This document shows positions 1 to 5,908 of a stretch of DNA of 17,677 nucleotides, piece after piece. The first letter of the stretch is position 1. Each line of letters opens with the position of its first letter. The notes beneath the pieces were generated by a model. The model saw only the letters and a program-made list of their open reading frames with translations. It was not told the DNA's origin and made no database searches. Source of the stretch: Bacillota bacterium (GTDB taxonomy: Bacteria; Bacillota; Clostridia; Oscillospirales; Ruminococcaceae); NCBI GenBank assembly GCA_023391005.1, contig JAEWBS010000056.1, positions 1 to 17,677 of the forward strand, given 5' to 3'. Made by a program: the position numbers and the translations under genes.

Positions 1-107
1 AGGAAGTTGCCACCGGCTACGAGTGCGGTATGACGCTGACCAAGTTCGCCGACATCAAGACCGGCGACGTATTTGAAGCCTACGAGATGGAGGAGTACCG
101 CGACTAA
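1..107 (+). CDS. infB: Translation initiation factor IF-2, C-terminal end (partial)
   Basis: Only the last 34 residues and the TAA stop at 105-107 are in the window; the reading frame enters at position 3 and the gene begins upstream. The visible peptide contains GYECGMTLTKF, then DIKTGDVFEAYEMEE, the typical end of bacterial IF-2 domain IV, which binds the formyl-methionyl end of initiator tRNA. IF-2 is the GTPase that places initiator tRNA on the 30S subunit and promotes subunit joining. rbfA follows 63 bases later on the same strand, the standard order in Firmicutes (nusA-infB-rbfA), so this is probably the distal part of that operon. The identification rests on this short tail plus the neighbour. 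Confidence 0.93.
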   Translation, partial: EVATGYECGMTLTKFADIKTGDVFEAYEMEEYRD

Positions 108-170
108 TACTGTCGCGGCTCGGCCAAAATATCATATAGATTACGACTGTTTTGAAAGGGGGGCGTTTTT

Positions 171-530
171 ATGCCATCCTACCGCGCCGCAAGAACCCAC
201 GAGGACGTGCAGAGGGAGCTCTCCGCCATTTTGCGTGAGATGAAGGATCCGCGCATTTCAGGCGGTATGCTCTCGATCGTCAAAATTGATCTGGCTAGCG
301 ACCTTTCGTCCTGCCGCGTTTATGTTAGCTCCCTGCAGGGACACGCCGCATCGGATGAGGCGGTCAAGGCGCTCAAAAGCGCCGCCGGATTTCTGCGCCG
401 CGAACTTGGGCACCGCTTGCAGCTTCGCCACACGCCGGAGCTGCGCTTTACGGCCGACAGCTCGATTGAGCATTCGGCCGACATCGCCAAAATCCTCAAC
501 GATCTGGAGGATAAAAAGCGTGAAAGTTGA
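171..530 (+). CDS. rbfA: 30S ribosome-binding factor A
   Basis: This 119-residue protein has the length and pattern of RbfA, a single KH-fold factor that binds the 30S subunit and helps late 16S rRNA 5'-end maturation, especially in the cold. Visible marks are the N-terminal helix with REL..IL, the KDPRISGGMLSIVKIDLASDLSSCRVYVS strand region (residues about 25-55), the helix KSAAGFLRRELGHRLQLRHTPELRF, and the closing DSSIEHSADIAKIL. The ATG is preceded by a purine-rich GAAAGGGGGG element. The gene lies 63 bases after infB, and its last 11 bases overlap the GTG start of the next gene, which indicates translational coupling. Nothing unusual is seen in the protein. Confidence 0.95.
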   Translation: MPSYRAARTHEDVQRELSAILREMKDPRISGGMLSIVKIDLASDLSSCRVYVSSLQGHAASDEAVKALKSAAGFLRRELGHRLQLRHTPELRFTADSSIEHSADIAKILNDLEDKKRES

Positions 531-1458
531 TGCCCGCCGCTGCGCCGAGCTGTTGTTGCAGCAGGACGACATCCGCATTCTCTGCCACCGCGACCCCGAC
601 GGCGATACCTTTGGCAGCGCGATGGCGCTTTATGACGCGCTGATCAATCTTGGCAAGCGCGCTTATGTCGAGTGCCGTAGCCCTTTTCCGGCGAATCTCT
701 CATTTCTCTCGCGTGAGATGACGGCTTTTGAGCCGAAATTCACGGTGGCGGTCGACGTTGCCGCGCCCTCGATGATCGGCGACCCGCCTGAGAGCCGCCC
801 GGCGGTTGATCTTTGCATCGACCATCACCCGACCAATCCACTCTACGCCAAGGAGACGTTTTTACCCGATTACGCCGCGGCCGGCGAGGCGATTTACGAA
901 GTGCTCCGCGAGATGGGGGTTGCCATAACCCCCTATATCGCCACGGCGCTGTTTGTGGCCATGTCGTCCGACACCGGCGGCTTTCGTTATTCCAATACGA
1001 CGCCTAAGACGCTGCGCATCGCGGCGGACCTGATGGACAGCGGCGCCGACTTTAACCGCATTCGCGTCGCGCTGTTTGAATCGAAGTCGCGCGGGCAGGT
1101 GCAGGTGGAATCGGCGGCGCTCTCGGCGGTGCGCTACCATGCGGGCGGGCGAATCGCCGTTATCGCCGTCACGCTCGACATGCTCGCCAACGCGGGCGCC
1201 GATGAGTCGGAGCTCGAGGGCATCGCCGCTAAGCCGCTGACGATCGACGGCGTCGACATCGGCATCACGCTTAAAGAGCGGGACGACGGCTCAATACGCG
1301 TCTCGATGCGCTCGACCGACAAGGCGAACGTCTCGGAGATCTGCCATCAGTTTGAAGGCGGCGGACATATCCGCGCGGCGGGCTGCCGCATATGGGATAG
1401 CCTTCCTAACACCGAGCGAAAGCTCGTGGCCGCCTGCGAAGCGGCGCTGCTGCCCTAA
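520..1458 (+). CDS. nrnA: DHH/DHHA1 phosphoesterase, NrnA-type nanoRNase / pAp phosphatase
   Basis: A 312-residue protein of the DHH-DHHA1 family. NrnA-type members degrade 2-5 nt RNAs and remove the 3' phosphate from pAp in the cytoplasm. From the GTG start, the metal-binding motifs are H23-R-D-P-D27-G-D29, a VDV strand near residue 78, the DHH signature at 101-103 (CIDHHPTN), and the DHHA1 glycine motif GGGH at 280-283. The length matches the roughly 313-residue Bacillus homologue. The reading frame is open further upstream, but GTG at 520 was chosen because CTGGAGGAT lies just before it and the protein then begins at the usual family position, overlapping rbfA by 11 bases. rbfA-nrnA-truB is a common Firmicutes order. 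Dual activity is known for the family and not shown here. Confidence 0.92.
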   Translation: MKVDARRCAELLLQQDDIRILCHRDPDGDTFGSAMALYDALINLGKRAYVECRSPFPANLSFLSREMTAFEPKFTVAVDVAAPSMIGDPPESRPAVDLCIDHHPTNPLYAKETFLPDYAAAGEAIYEVLREMGVAITPYIATALFVAMSSDTGGFRYSNTTPKTLRIAADLMDSGADFNRIRVALFESKSRGQVQVESAALSAVRYHAGGRIAVIAVTLDMLANAGADESELEGIAAKPLTIDGVDIGITLKERDDGSIRVSMRSTDKANVSEICHQFEGGGHIRAAGCRIWDSLPNTERKLVAACEAALLP

Positions 1459-1508
1459 GGGAGATTCTGAAGGAATTCTTGGCGGCATGTCATCACAAAT
1501 CAAAATGC

Positions 1509-1531
1509 CAAAAACATATCCGATGTTTTTG
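1509..1531 (+). terminator. Weak AT-rich hairpin after nrnA
   Basis: A 9-bp perfect inverted repeat, CAAAAACAT (1509-1517) and ATGTTTTTG (1523-1531), with a 5-base loop. It lies 50 bases beyond the nrnA stop. The stem has few G-C pairs and no T run follows it; the only T tract is inside the stem. It may weakly terminate or mark the end of the infB-rbfA-nrnA transcript, but truB could equally be read through. The rest of 1459-1754 holds no gene or recognisable signal apart from the truB ribosome site. Confidence 0.25.
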
Positions 1532-1754
1532 TGCGCTTTATCTGCGTCAAAAGGTTAATTCTTTTAATCTTAAAGACACACCCACTGCCCCACTTTACCA
1601 GATTTTTGCGCCTTGTATGTATATTGTCTTTATCAGGCGTTGCTTCGTCTTTGTCTTTTCAACCTAAAATCCCTCAAGGTTTTGGACAAAAGCACGGGCG
1701 GGAGCGCCTTTTGACGTATGCTAAAACGCAAGGCTTTATCCCGGGAGGTAACAC

Positions 1755-2636
1755 ATGGCTGACGGCATATTGCTATTGGATAAGCCGCAGGGCTTTACCT
1801 CGTTTGACGTCATCGCAAAGCTGCGCGGCATGAGCCGCCAGCGCAAAATCGGCCACGCCGGAACGCTTGACCCGATGGCCACGGGGGTGCTGCCCTGCCT
1901 TTTCGGTTCGGCCACCCGCCTTTGCGATGTGCTGCCCTGCGAAGAAAAAACCTATTTTGCCGCCGTGCAGTTCGGCATTTGCACCGATACACAGGACATA
2001 ACCGGCGAGGTGCTTTCAACAAGCGACCGCGCCGTTGACAAAGAAGCGCTTGAGGCGGTTTTGCCCGCCTTTTGCGGCGAAATTATGCAGCTGCCCCCGA
2101 TGTATTCCGCCGTTTCGGTCGGTGGCAAGCGGCTTTACGACCTCGCCCGTCAGGGCAAGGAAATTGAGCGCCCTGCGCGGCGCATCACCATCCACGCGCT
2201 GACGCTCGTGTCGTTTGATGCTGACCGCCGCGTAGCGGAATTCTCGGTCACCTGCTCAAAGGGCAGCTATGTGCGCACGCTGTTTCACGATATCGGGCAG
2301 GCGCTCGGTTGCGGCGCGGCACTTTTGGCGCTGCGTCGAACCGCCTCCAACGGCTTTGTAATTGGTGATTGCATCACGATGGAAGAGGCGCAGCACTTAA
2401 CCGATGCGGGCGCGCTTTTAGATCGGCTGCTGCCTGTTTGGGCCGCCTTTGCCACACTGCCCCGTTTTGAAGCGGGCGAATGGCAGGGCAAAATGCTCTC
2501 AAACGGTGTGGCGTTGAGCTTACAAAAGCTCGGGAACCCGCCGCCGGGGCAATATGCCGTGTGGCAGGGCGGAGAATTCCTCGGTCTTGGCACCGTCGCC
2601 CCCGACGCGGAAGGCATGCGCTTAAAACGGTTTTAG
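1755..2636 (+). CDS. truB: tRNA pseudouridine-55 synthase
   Basis: A 293-residue TruB, which converts U55 in the T-loop of tRNAs to pseudouridine. The N-terminal GILLLDKPQGFTSFDV motif and the catalytic block KIGHAGTLDPMATGVLP are both present, with the nucleophilic aspartate at D39. The Y-containing segment PMYSAVSVGGKRLYDLAR and the SKGSYVRTLFHDIGQALGCGAALLALRRT block follow, as expected for the TruB catalytic domain. A short C-terminal extension of PUA-like type ends the protein. The ATG at 1755 has GGGAGG seven bases upstream. It is separated from nrnA by 296 bases, more than usual for this operon, so a separate promoter is possible, though no convincing one was found. Confidence 0.96.
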   Translation: MADGILLLDKPQGFTSFDVIAKLRGMSRQRKIGHAGTLDPMATGVLPCLFGSATRLCDVLPCEEKTYFAAVQFGICTDTQDITGEVLSTSDRAVDKEALEAVLPAFCGEIMQLPPMYSAVSVGGKRLYDLARQGKEIERPARRITIHALTLVSFDADRRVAEFSVTCSKGSYVRTLFHDIGQALGCGAALLALRRTASNGFVIGDCITMEEAQHLTDAGALLDRLLPVWAAFATLPRFEAGEWQGKMLSNGVALSLQKLGNPPPGQYAVWQGGEFLGLGTVAPDAEGMRLKRF

Positions 2637-3004
2637 GGTGGGGCAATGAGCCGGCGTTTTACTGAATACTGCTTTTGAATTTTCGCCTTTCGGGCAAAAT
2701 CCAACGCCGATTTGTTTTGACACACCGTCGCGAAATAGCGGGGATATATTTAAATGCGCCGCCTATCGGTGATGCGCCAATTTAAAATGTCTCGGCAATT
2801 TAATAAACCGCTTGCTGTTTTATTAAATTAGTCATACGCCTTTAGCACGGCCGTTTATAGCATTAATAAATTAGTATACGGTGTCGACGATACGCGAGAA
2901 GCATTAGGCATATCACGTAACCCGATACTTAAAGCATTATCGCGGACATCCGATAGCTTTTGGGCGATCCCCTGCTCAGACAAAATAAAAGGGTAACGAT
3001 CACA
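2637..3004. other. 368-bp intergenic region, truB to ribF
   Basis: AT-rich gap with no supported gene. It contains the 11-bp inverted repeat at 2797-2829 (listed separately) and an imperfect GCC/GGC hairpin near 2684-2698 flanked by TTTT and AAAA, which could be a weak terminator for truB. No FMN riboswitch motif was found before ribF. A short minus-strand open frame covers 2855-3004, but it continues antisense into ribF and has no ribosome site. Confidence 0.5.
2797..2829. repeat. Perfect 11-bp AT-rich inverted repeat
   Basis: AATTTAATAAA (2797-2807) and its exact complement TTTATTAAATT (2819-2829) flank an 11-base spacer. Only A and T occur in the arms. It could be a protein-binding palindrome or a weak bidirectional terminator between truB and ribF. 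No flanking target duplication was recognised. Confidence 0.55.
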
Positions 3005-3916
3005 ATGAATATTGCACAGGACCTTAAAATTGAAACACAGCGCCCCACTGCAGTTGCCGTGGGCTTTTTTGACGGCGTACACCGCGGCCATCGTGCCGTT
3101 ATTGAGGCGGCGCTGGCGCATAAGATTGAAGGACTCGACGCCTGCGTGTTTTCGTTCTCGATTCAAAGCGCCAGTCCCGAAAAGAAAAAAGGCGCGCGGC
3201 TGCTGCAAACCCCGACGCTCAAGGCAAAATCGGTCGGGGCACTTGGGGCCGACTGGCTCCTAACCCCGGATTTTTCGCAGTTTAAGGGCCTTTCTCCCGA
3301 ACAGTTCGCGCTCGACGTGCTGATGCGGGGCCTAAACGCCCGCGTCGTCTGCTGCGGCTATGACTACCATTTCGGTAAGGGGGCCTGCGCGGGCGCCAAG
3401 GAGCTGGCCGAGCTGCTGACGCCGCACGGTGTACAGGTTGAGCAGATTGGCGCGGTGCTGGATAACGGATTACCGGTCAGTTCGACCCGCATCCGCGACG
3501 CGCTGGTCACAGGTGATATCGAGACGGCCAACCGCCTGCTGGGGCGGCCGTTCGCCATTGATTTTCCGGTGGCGCACGGCAGGGGCTTAGGGCGGGAACT
3601 CGGCTTTCCGACCGCAAACCAGCTCATCGGAGAGGCGTATGCGCAGCTTCGATTCGGCGTCTACGCCACGCAGGTGCTCATCGACGGCGTGGCGCACGCC
3701 GCCGTCACCAACGTCGGCATAAAACCGACGGTCGGCTCGGACTGCGTCGGGGCTGAGAGCTATATTCTCGACTGGTCGGGCGACCTTTATGACCGGACCA
3801 TCGAGACGCAATTTCTGTCGTTTTTGCGCCCCGAACAGAAGTTTGAATCGCTCGACGCGCTTAAAGCCGCCATTGGGCAGGACGCCGACCGCGCGCGGGC
3901 GCTCTTGGGCGGCTGA
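3005..3916 (+). CDS. ribF: Bifunctional riboflavin kinase / FAD synthetase
   Basis: A 303-residue RibF (RibC in Bacillus) that phosphorylates riboflavin to FMN and adenylates FMN to FAD. The N-terminal nucleotidyltransferase domain shows GFFDGVHRGH at residues 20-29, the HxGH-type ATP-binding motif, and later SSTRIRDAL. The C-terminal flavokinase domain shows GRGLGRELGFPTAN at 192-205, GVYATQV, VTNVGIKPTVG and the ending YILDWSGDLYDRTIETQFLSFLRPEQKF. Length is normal. An upstream in-frame TTG at 2960 would add 15 residues unlike the family, so ATG 3005 was chosen; AAAAGGG lies about 11 bases upstream. truB-ribF-rpsO is the classic Firmicutes order, although here two genes intervene before rpsO. 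Confidence 0.95.
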   Translation: MNIAQDLKIETQRPTAVAVGFFDGVHRGHRAVIEAALAHKIEGLDACVFSFSIQSASPEKKKGARLLQTPTLKAKSVGALGADWLLTPDFSQFKGLSPEQFALDVLMRGLNARVVCCGYDYHFGKGACAGAKELAELLTPHGVQVEQIGAVLDNGLPVSSTRIRDALVTGDIETANRLLGRPFAIDFPVAHGRGLGRELGFPTANQLIGEAYAQLRFGVYATQVLIDGVAHAAVTNVGIKPTVGSDCVGAESYILDWSGDLYDRTIETQFLSFLRPEQKFESLDALKAAIGQDADRARALLGG

Positions 3917-3928
3917 TAGTGCAAAAGC

Positions 3929-3945
3929 TTTAGCCAAACGCTAAA
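3929..3945. terminator. Short hairpin after ribF
   Basis: TTTAGC (3929-3934) and GCTAAA (3940-3945) form a 6-bp stem with a 5-base loop, starting 12 bases after the ribF stop. An A-rich and T-rich stretch follows, but no clean T run. It may weakly end the ribF transcript. Confidence 0.25.
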
Positions 3946-3992
3946 CAGAAATTTATTTATCCATAAAAATTAAGACAATTGGCGGTGACAAT

Positions 3993-4415
3993 ATGGTTAC
4001 ACCTTATATCACATTCGCAGGAAATTGCAGTGCGGCACTGGCATTTTACCAGACAGCTTTTAATGGAGAAATTCTAATGTCACAGCCATATGGGGCGTAT
4101 GTGCCGCAGGGTGTTACCGCTCCGCCCGTAAATCTAAAGAACTGGATTTTGCATGCCGAAATGAATATCTGTGACACCGTTTTCTGGTTTGCAGATGAAA
4201 TAGCCGAGCCGGTGTCTAAAGGCAATATGATAAAATTAACGGCGAAGGTGATCTCGGCAAAGGAAGCACAAAAGATTTTTGATGTATTGAGCGTTGGCGC
4301 TCATATTACCCTTCCGCCGACCGAAACATTTTATAGCACGTTTCATGCGGGGCTTATAGATAAATACGGTGTAAGTTGGAATATCGTTGCCGAAGAGGCC
4401 CCCAGTCAGCCATAA
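3993..4415 (+). CDS. VOC-superfamily protein, PhnB/YjdN-like
   Basis: A 140-residue single-copy glyoxalase/VOC-fold protein of the PhnB-like type. It begins with VTPYITFAGNCSAALAFYQTAF, the usual first beta-alpha element, and ends with IDKYGVSWNIVAEE, the usual last strand. The family includes glyoxalases, dioxygenases and antibiotic-binding proteins; many PhnB-like members have no assigned substrate, and none can be named here. The ATG follows a GGCGGTGA stretch. Base composition and codon choice are more AT-rich than in ribF and truB, and the gene interrupts the usual ribF-rpsO neighbourhood, so recent acquisition is a reasonable inference. It is probably transcribed separately from the essential genes around it. 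Confidence 0.8.
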   Translation: MVTPYITFAGNCSAALAFYQTAFNGEILMSQPYGAYVPQGVTAPPVNLKNWILHAEMNICDTVFWFADEIAEPVSKGNMIKLTAKVISAKEAQKIFDVLSVGAHITLPPTETFYSTFHAGLIDKYGVSWNIVAEEAPSQP

Positions 4416-4444
4416 CATTATAGCGTCATTGTTTAAATTTAAGT

Positions 4445-4473
4445 TTGTACATTTTAGTAATCACCGCTAAACT
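4445..4473 (+). promoter_or_regulatory. Possible sigma-A promoter for the 4509 gene
   Basis: TTGTAC at 4445-4450 and TAAACT at 4468-4473 are separated by 17 bases, 36 bases before the next start codon. Both hexamers depart from consensus, so this is only a candidate. Confidence 0.35.
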
Positions 4474-4508
4474 TGTTATGACGGTTAATAAGCAGCGGGA
4501 GGGGCATC

Positions 4509-5204
4509 ATGCGTCTAAAGGCAATCAGGCTGAAATATTGGCTCGCGGCCGCACTGGTAGCCGTGCTGGCGGCAGTCCTCTTTTGGGTGTTTTCGCCCTC
4601 CGCCGCGCTGACCGGCGTCTCGCTTGAGTCGGCGGGCTACGGCCTTGCCACGCTTGAAAGCGCGCGGTTTGATAATCCTTGCGCTGCGCACGCAAAATAT
4701 CCAATCGATTTCTTCATCATCGAAGGTGACCATCAGCGTCGGTACGCCGAGCATTTATCGGGCAGCTACACCGCCATTTTCGCGCCGATGCCGTTTTCCG
4801 GCACGGGGGCAGAACTTGTGCCGCTTATGTGGCTTCAGGCCGTGCGCGTTGACGATATCCGAGGACCGAACCCGACGATCGACACCAAAAGCGGCCCCGT
4901 TGCGCTGCGGCAGCTCTCAAAGCAGCGGGTTTACCGCGATAAAAATATTGTGGTTTTCGATGTGACGGCATTGGAACGCAAAGAGGATATCCAAGCCGTC
5001 ACGCAGCGTTTTGCCGACGAGTACACCGATCAGGCCACGCGTTTTGTCGCCGACGGGCCCTATCGGCCGGTAGAACGTCCGCTCACCCTGCCGATGCGCG
5101 CTATGCTCGACGGTACCTACCGCTTTAACGTCATTATCGACATGCACCGCTATTTGCAGCAGCATCTGACACAAAGCATTCTTCCTGTCGATGCGGTACA
5201 GTAA
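4509..5204 (+). CDS. Membrane-anchored or secreted protein of unknown function
   Basis: The family was not recognised. The protein has 231 residues. Residues 1-9 are basic (MRLKAIRLK) and are followed by a hydrophobic segment, about 11-30, rich in Ala, Val and Leu; this is a signal anchor or an uncleaved signal peptide, so the remainder should lie outside the membrane. No lipobox cysteine follows. The outer part is mixed alpha/beta in appearance, with DFFIIEGDHQRRYAEHLSGSYTAIF, a VVFDVTALERKEDIQAVTQRF segment and a C-terminal NVIIDMHRYLQQHL helix. The ATG has GGGAGGGG five bases upstream. It is a single gene between the VOC gene and the rpsO promoter. No metal-binding or catalytic motif stands out. 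Confidence 0.7.
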   Translation: MRLKAIRLKYWLAAALVAVLAAVLFWVFSPSAALTGVSLESAGYGLATLESARFDNPCAAHAKYPIDFFIIEGDHQRRYAEHLSGSYTAIFAPMPFSGTGAELVPLMWLQAVRVDDIRGPNPTIDTKSGPVALRQLSKQRVYRDKNIVVFDVTALERKEDIQAVTQRFADEYTDQATRFVADGPYRPVERPLTLPMRAMLDGTYRFNVIIDMHRYLQQHLTQSILPVDAVQ

Positions 5205-5307
5205 ATTTATTATTTGTTTATCCGCATGTTTAAACGGGCAAACTGCAAAATGTGTCGGTGCTCTGTCCACAGTTGCTGTACAGTCGCAAAGATCGACAAA
5301 TTTGCTA

Positions 5308-5336
5308 TTTACAAACAAGCCTTACACTGGTATAAT
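5308..5336 (+). promoter_or_regulatory. Strong sigma-A promoter of rpsO
   Basis: TTTACA at 5308-5313 and TATAAT at 5331-5336 with exactly 17 bases between them. Transcription should begin near 5343 and give a leader of about 100 nt before rpsO. One mismatch from the double consensus makes this the best-supported promoter in the left half of the window, together with the one before the 17143 gene. Confidence 0.85.
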
Positions 5337-5365
5337 ATTTCAGTGCATGACCTGTACACGGCCTT

Positions 5366-5418
5366 GGGCGACTGCCCCGCATCTTGGGGAACACTCATGA
5401 CCCGCCGCTGTGTCAGTG
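5366..5418 (+). promoter_or_regulatory. Structured rpsO 5' leader, candidate S15 autoregulatory site
   Basis: Three pairings are visible in the leader RNA. GGGC (5366-5369) pairs with GCCC (5374-5377). CCCC (5375-5378) pairs with GGGG (5386-5389), which excludes the first pairing. CACT (5392-5395) plus GAC (5399-5401) pairs with GTC plus AGTG (5412-5418), leaving a 3-base bulge. Ribosomal protein S15 is known to repress its own mRNA through leader structures in several bacteria, with differing architectures. That this leader does so is inferred. Confidence 0.45.
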
Positions 5419-5445
5419 CCGAATAATAAAAAGGAGTTCTTATCT

Positions 5446-5712
5446 ATGCTGCTTAAAGAACAAAAGCAAGAAGTTATCCTCGCAAACGCCCTGCACGAGG
5501 GCGACACCGGCTCGCCCGAGGTTCAGATCGCCATTCTCACCAAGAGAATCAACGATCTCACCGAGCACCTCAAGGCGAACAAGAACGATCATCACTCCCG
5601 CCGCGGCCTTTTGAAGATGGTTGGTCACAGAAAGAACCTGCTGAACTACCTCATCAAGAAGGATATTAACCGCTACCGCGAGATTATCGCTAAGCTCGGT
5701 ATCCGTAAGTAA
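5446..5712 (+). CDS. rpsO: 30S ribosomal protein S15
   Basis: An 88-residue protein, the standard S15 length. S15 binds the central domain of 16S rRNA early in 30S assembly and forms a bridge to the 50S subunit. The signature GDTGSPEVQIAILTKRINDLTEHLKANKNDHHSRRGLLKMVGHRKNLLNYL contains the conserved GSPEVQ, DHHSRRGL and R-LL-YL elements. ATG at 5446 was chosen because AAAAAGGAG lies just upstream and the family begins MLLKEQKQ or similar; an upstream in-frame GTG would add 12 unrelated residues from the structured leader. It has its own strong promoter and is followed by a 13-bp hairpin before pnp, the classic rpsO-pnp pair. Confidence 0.97.
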   Translation: MLLKEQKQEVILANALHEGDTGSPEVQIAILTKRINDLTEHLKANKNDHHSRRGLLKMVGHRKNLLNYLIKKDINRYREIIAKLGIRK

Positions 5713-5725
5713 GAAGCTGTTGTGT

Positions 5726-5758
5726 GAAGGCAGGCGCTTTTAGTTAGCGTCTGCCTTC
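5726..5758 (+). terminator. Strong rpsO-pnp intergenic hairpin
   Basis: GAAGGCAGGCGCT (5726-5738) and AGCGTCTGCCTTC (5746-5758) form a 13-bp stem with a single G-U pair and a 7-base loop. No T run follows, so it is more likely a partial attenuator, 3' stabiliser or endonuclease processing site than a full terminator. In Escherichia coli the rpsO-pnp gap carries an attenuator and an RNase III site controlling pnp; the comparable function here is inferred. Confidence 0.7.
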
Positions 5759-5812
5759 CTGTGCAAAGCTGCGCGTTCCGCGCCGTGCTCAGACCCCTTT
5801 AGCCGTGAATCG

Positions 5813-5852
5813 AGCCTTTGAAGCGATCAGATCAAAGGCTGGCTTCATCGCT
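5813..5852 (+). promoter_or_regulatory. Alternative hairpins in the pnp leader
   Basis: AGCCTTTGA (5813-5821) pairs perfectly with TCAAAGGCT (5832-5840). AGCGAT (5822-5827), in the loop of that hairpin, can instead pair with ATCGCT (5847-5852), and GAAGC (5820-5824) can pair with GCTTC (5842-5846). The pairings compete. They lie 57-96 bases before the pnp start and may be part of expression control. Confidence 0.4.
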
Positions 5853-5893
5853 AAAAGCGGTCGGCGCGCCGGAATGCAATGACGAACATTTTT

Positions 5894-5902
5894 AAGGAGG
5901 AG
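5894..5902 (+). promoter_or_regulatory. Ribosome-binding site that decides the pnp TTG start
   Basis: AAGGAGGAG directly precedes TTG at 5909 with normal spacing. The upstream in-frame ATG at 5879 has no comparable site, and the ribosome site itself would then be coding. Confidence 0.85.
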
Positions 5903-5908
5903 AAATCA

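Noticed and set aside
286..519. N-terminal extension of the DHH protein
   Set aside because: The frame is open only because it overlaps rbfA; family alignment and the ribosome site support the GTG at 520.
2855..3004. Possible gene remnant on the minus strand before ribF
   Set aside because: The peptide has a natural-looking run, but it continues antisense into ribF, lacks a ribosome site and matches no family I know.
2940..3004. FMN riboswitch before ribF
   Set aside because: None of the conserved RFN element blocks could be found.
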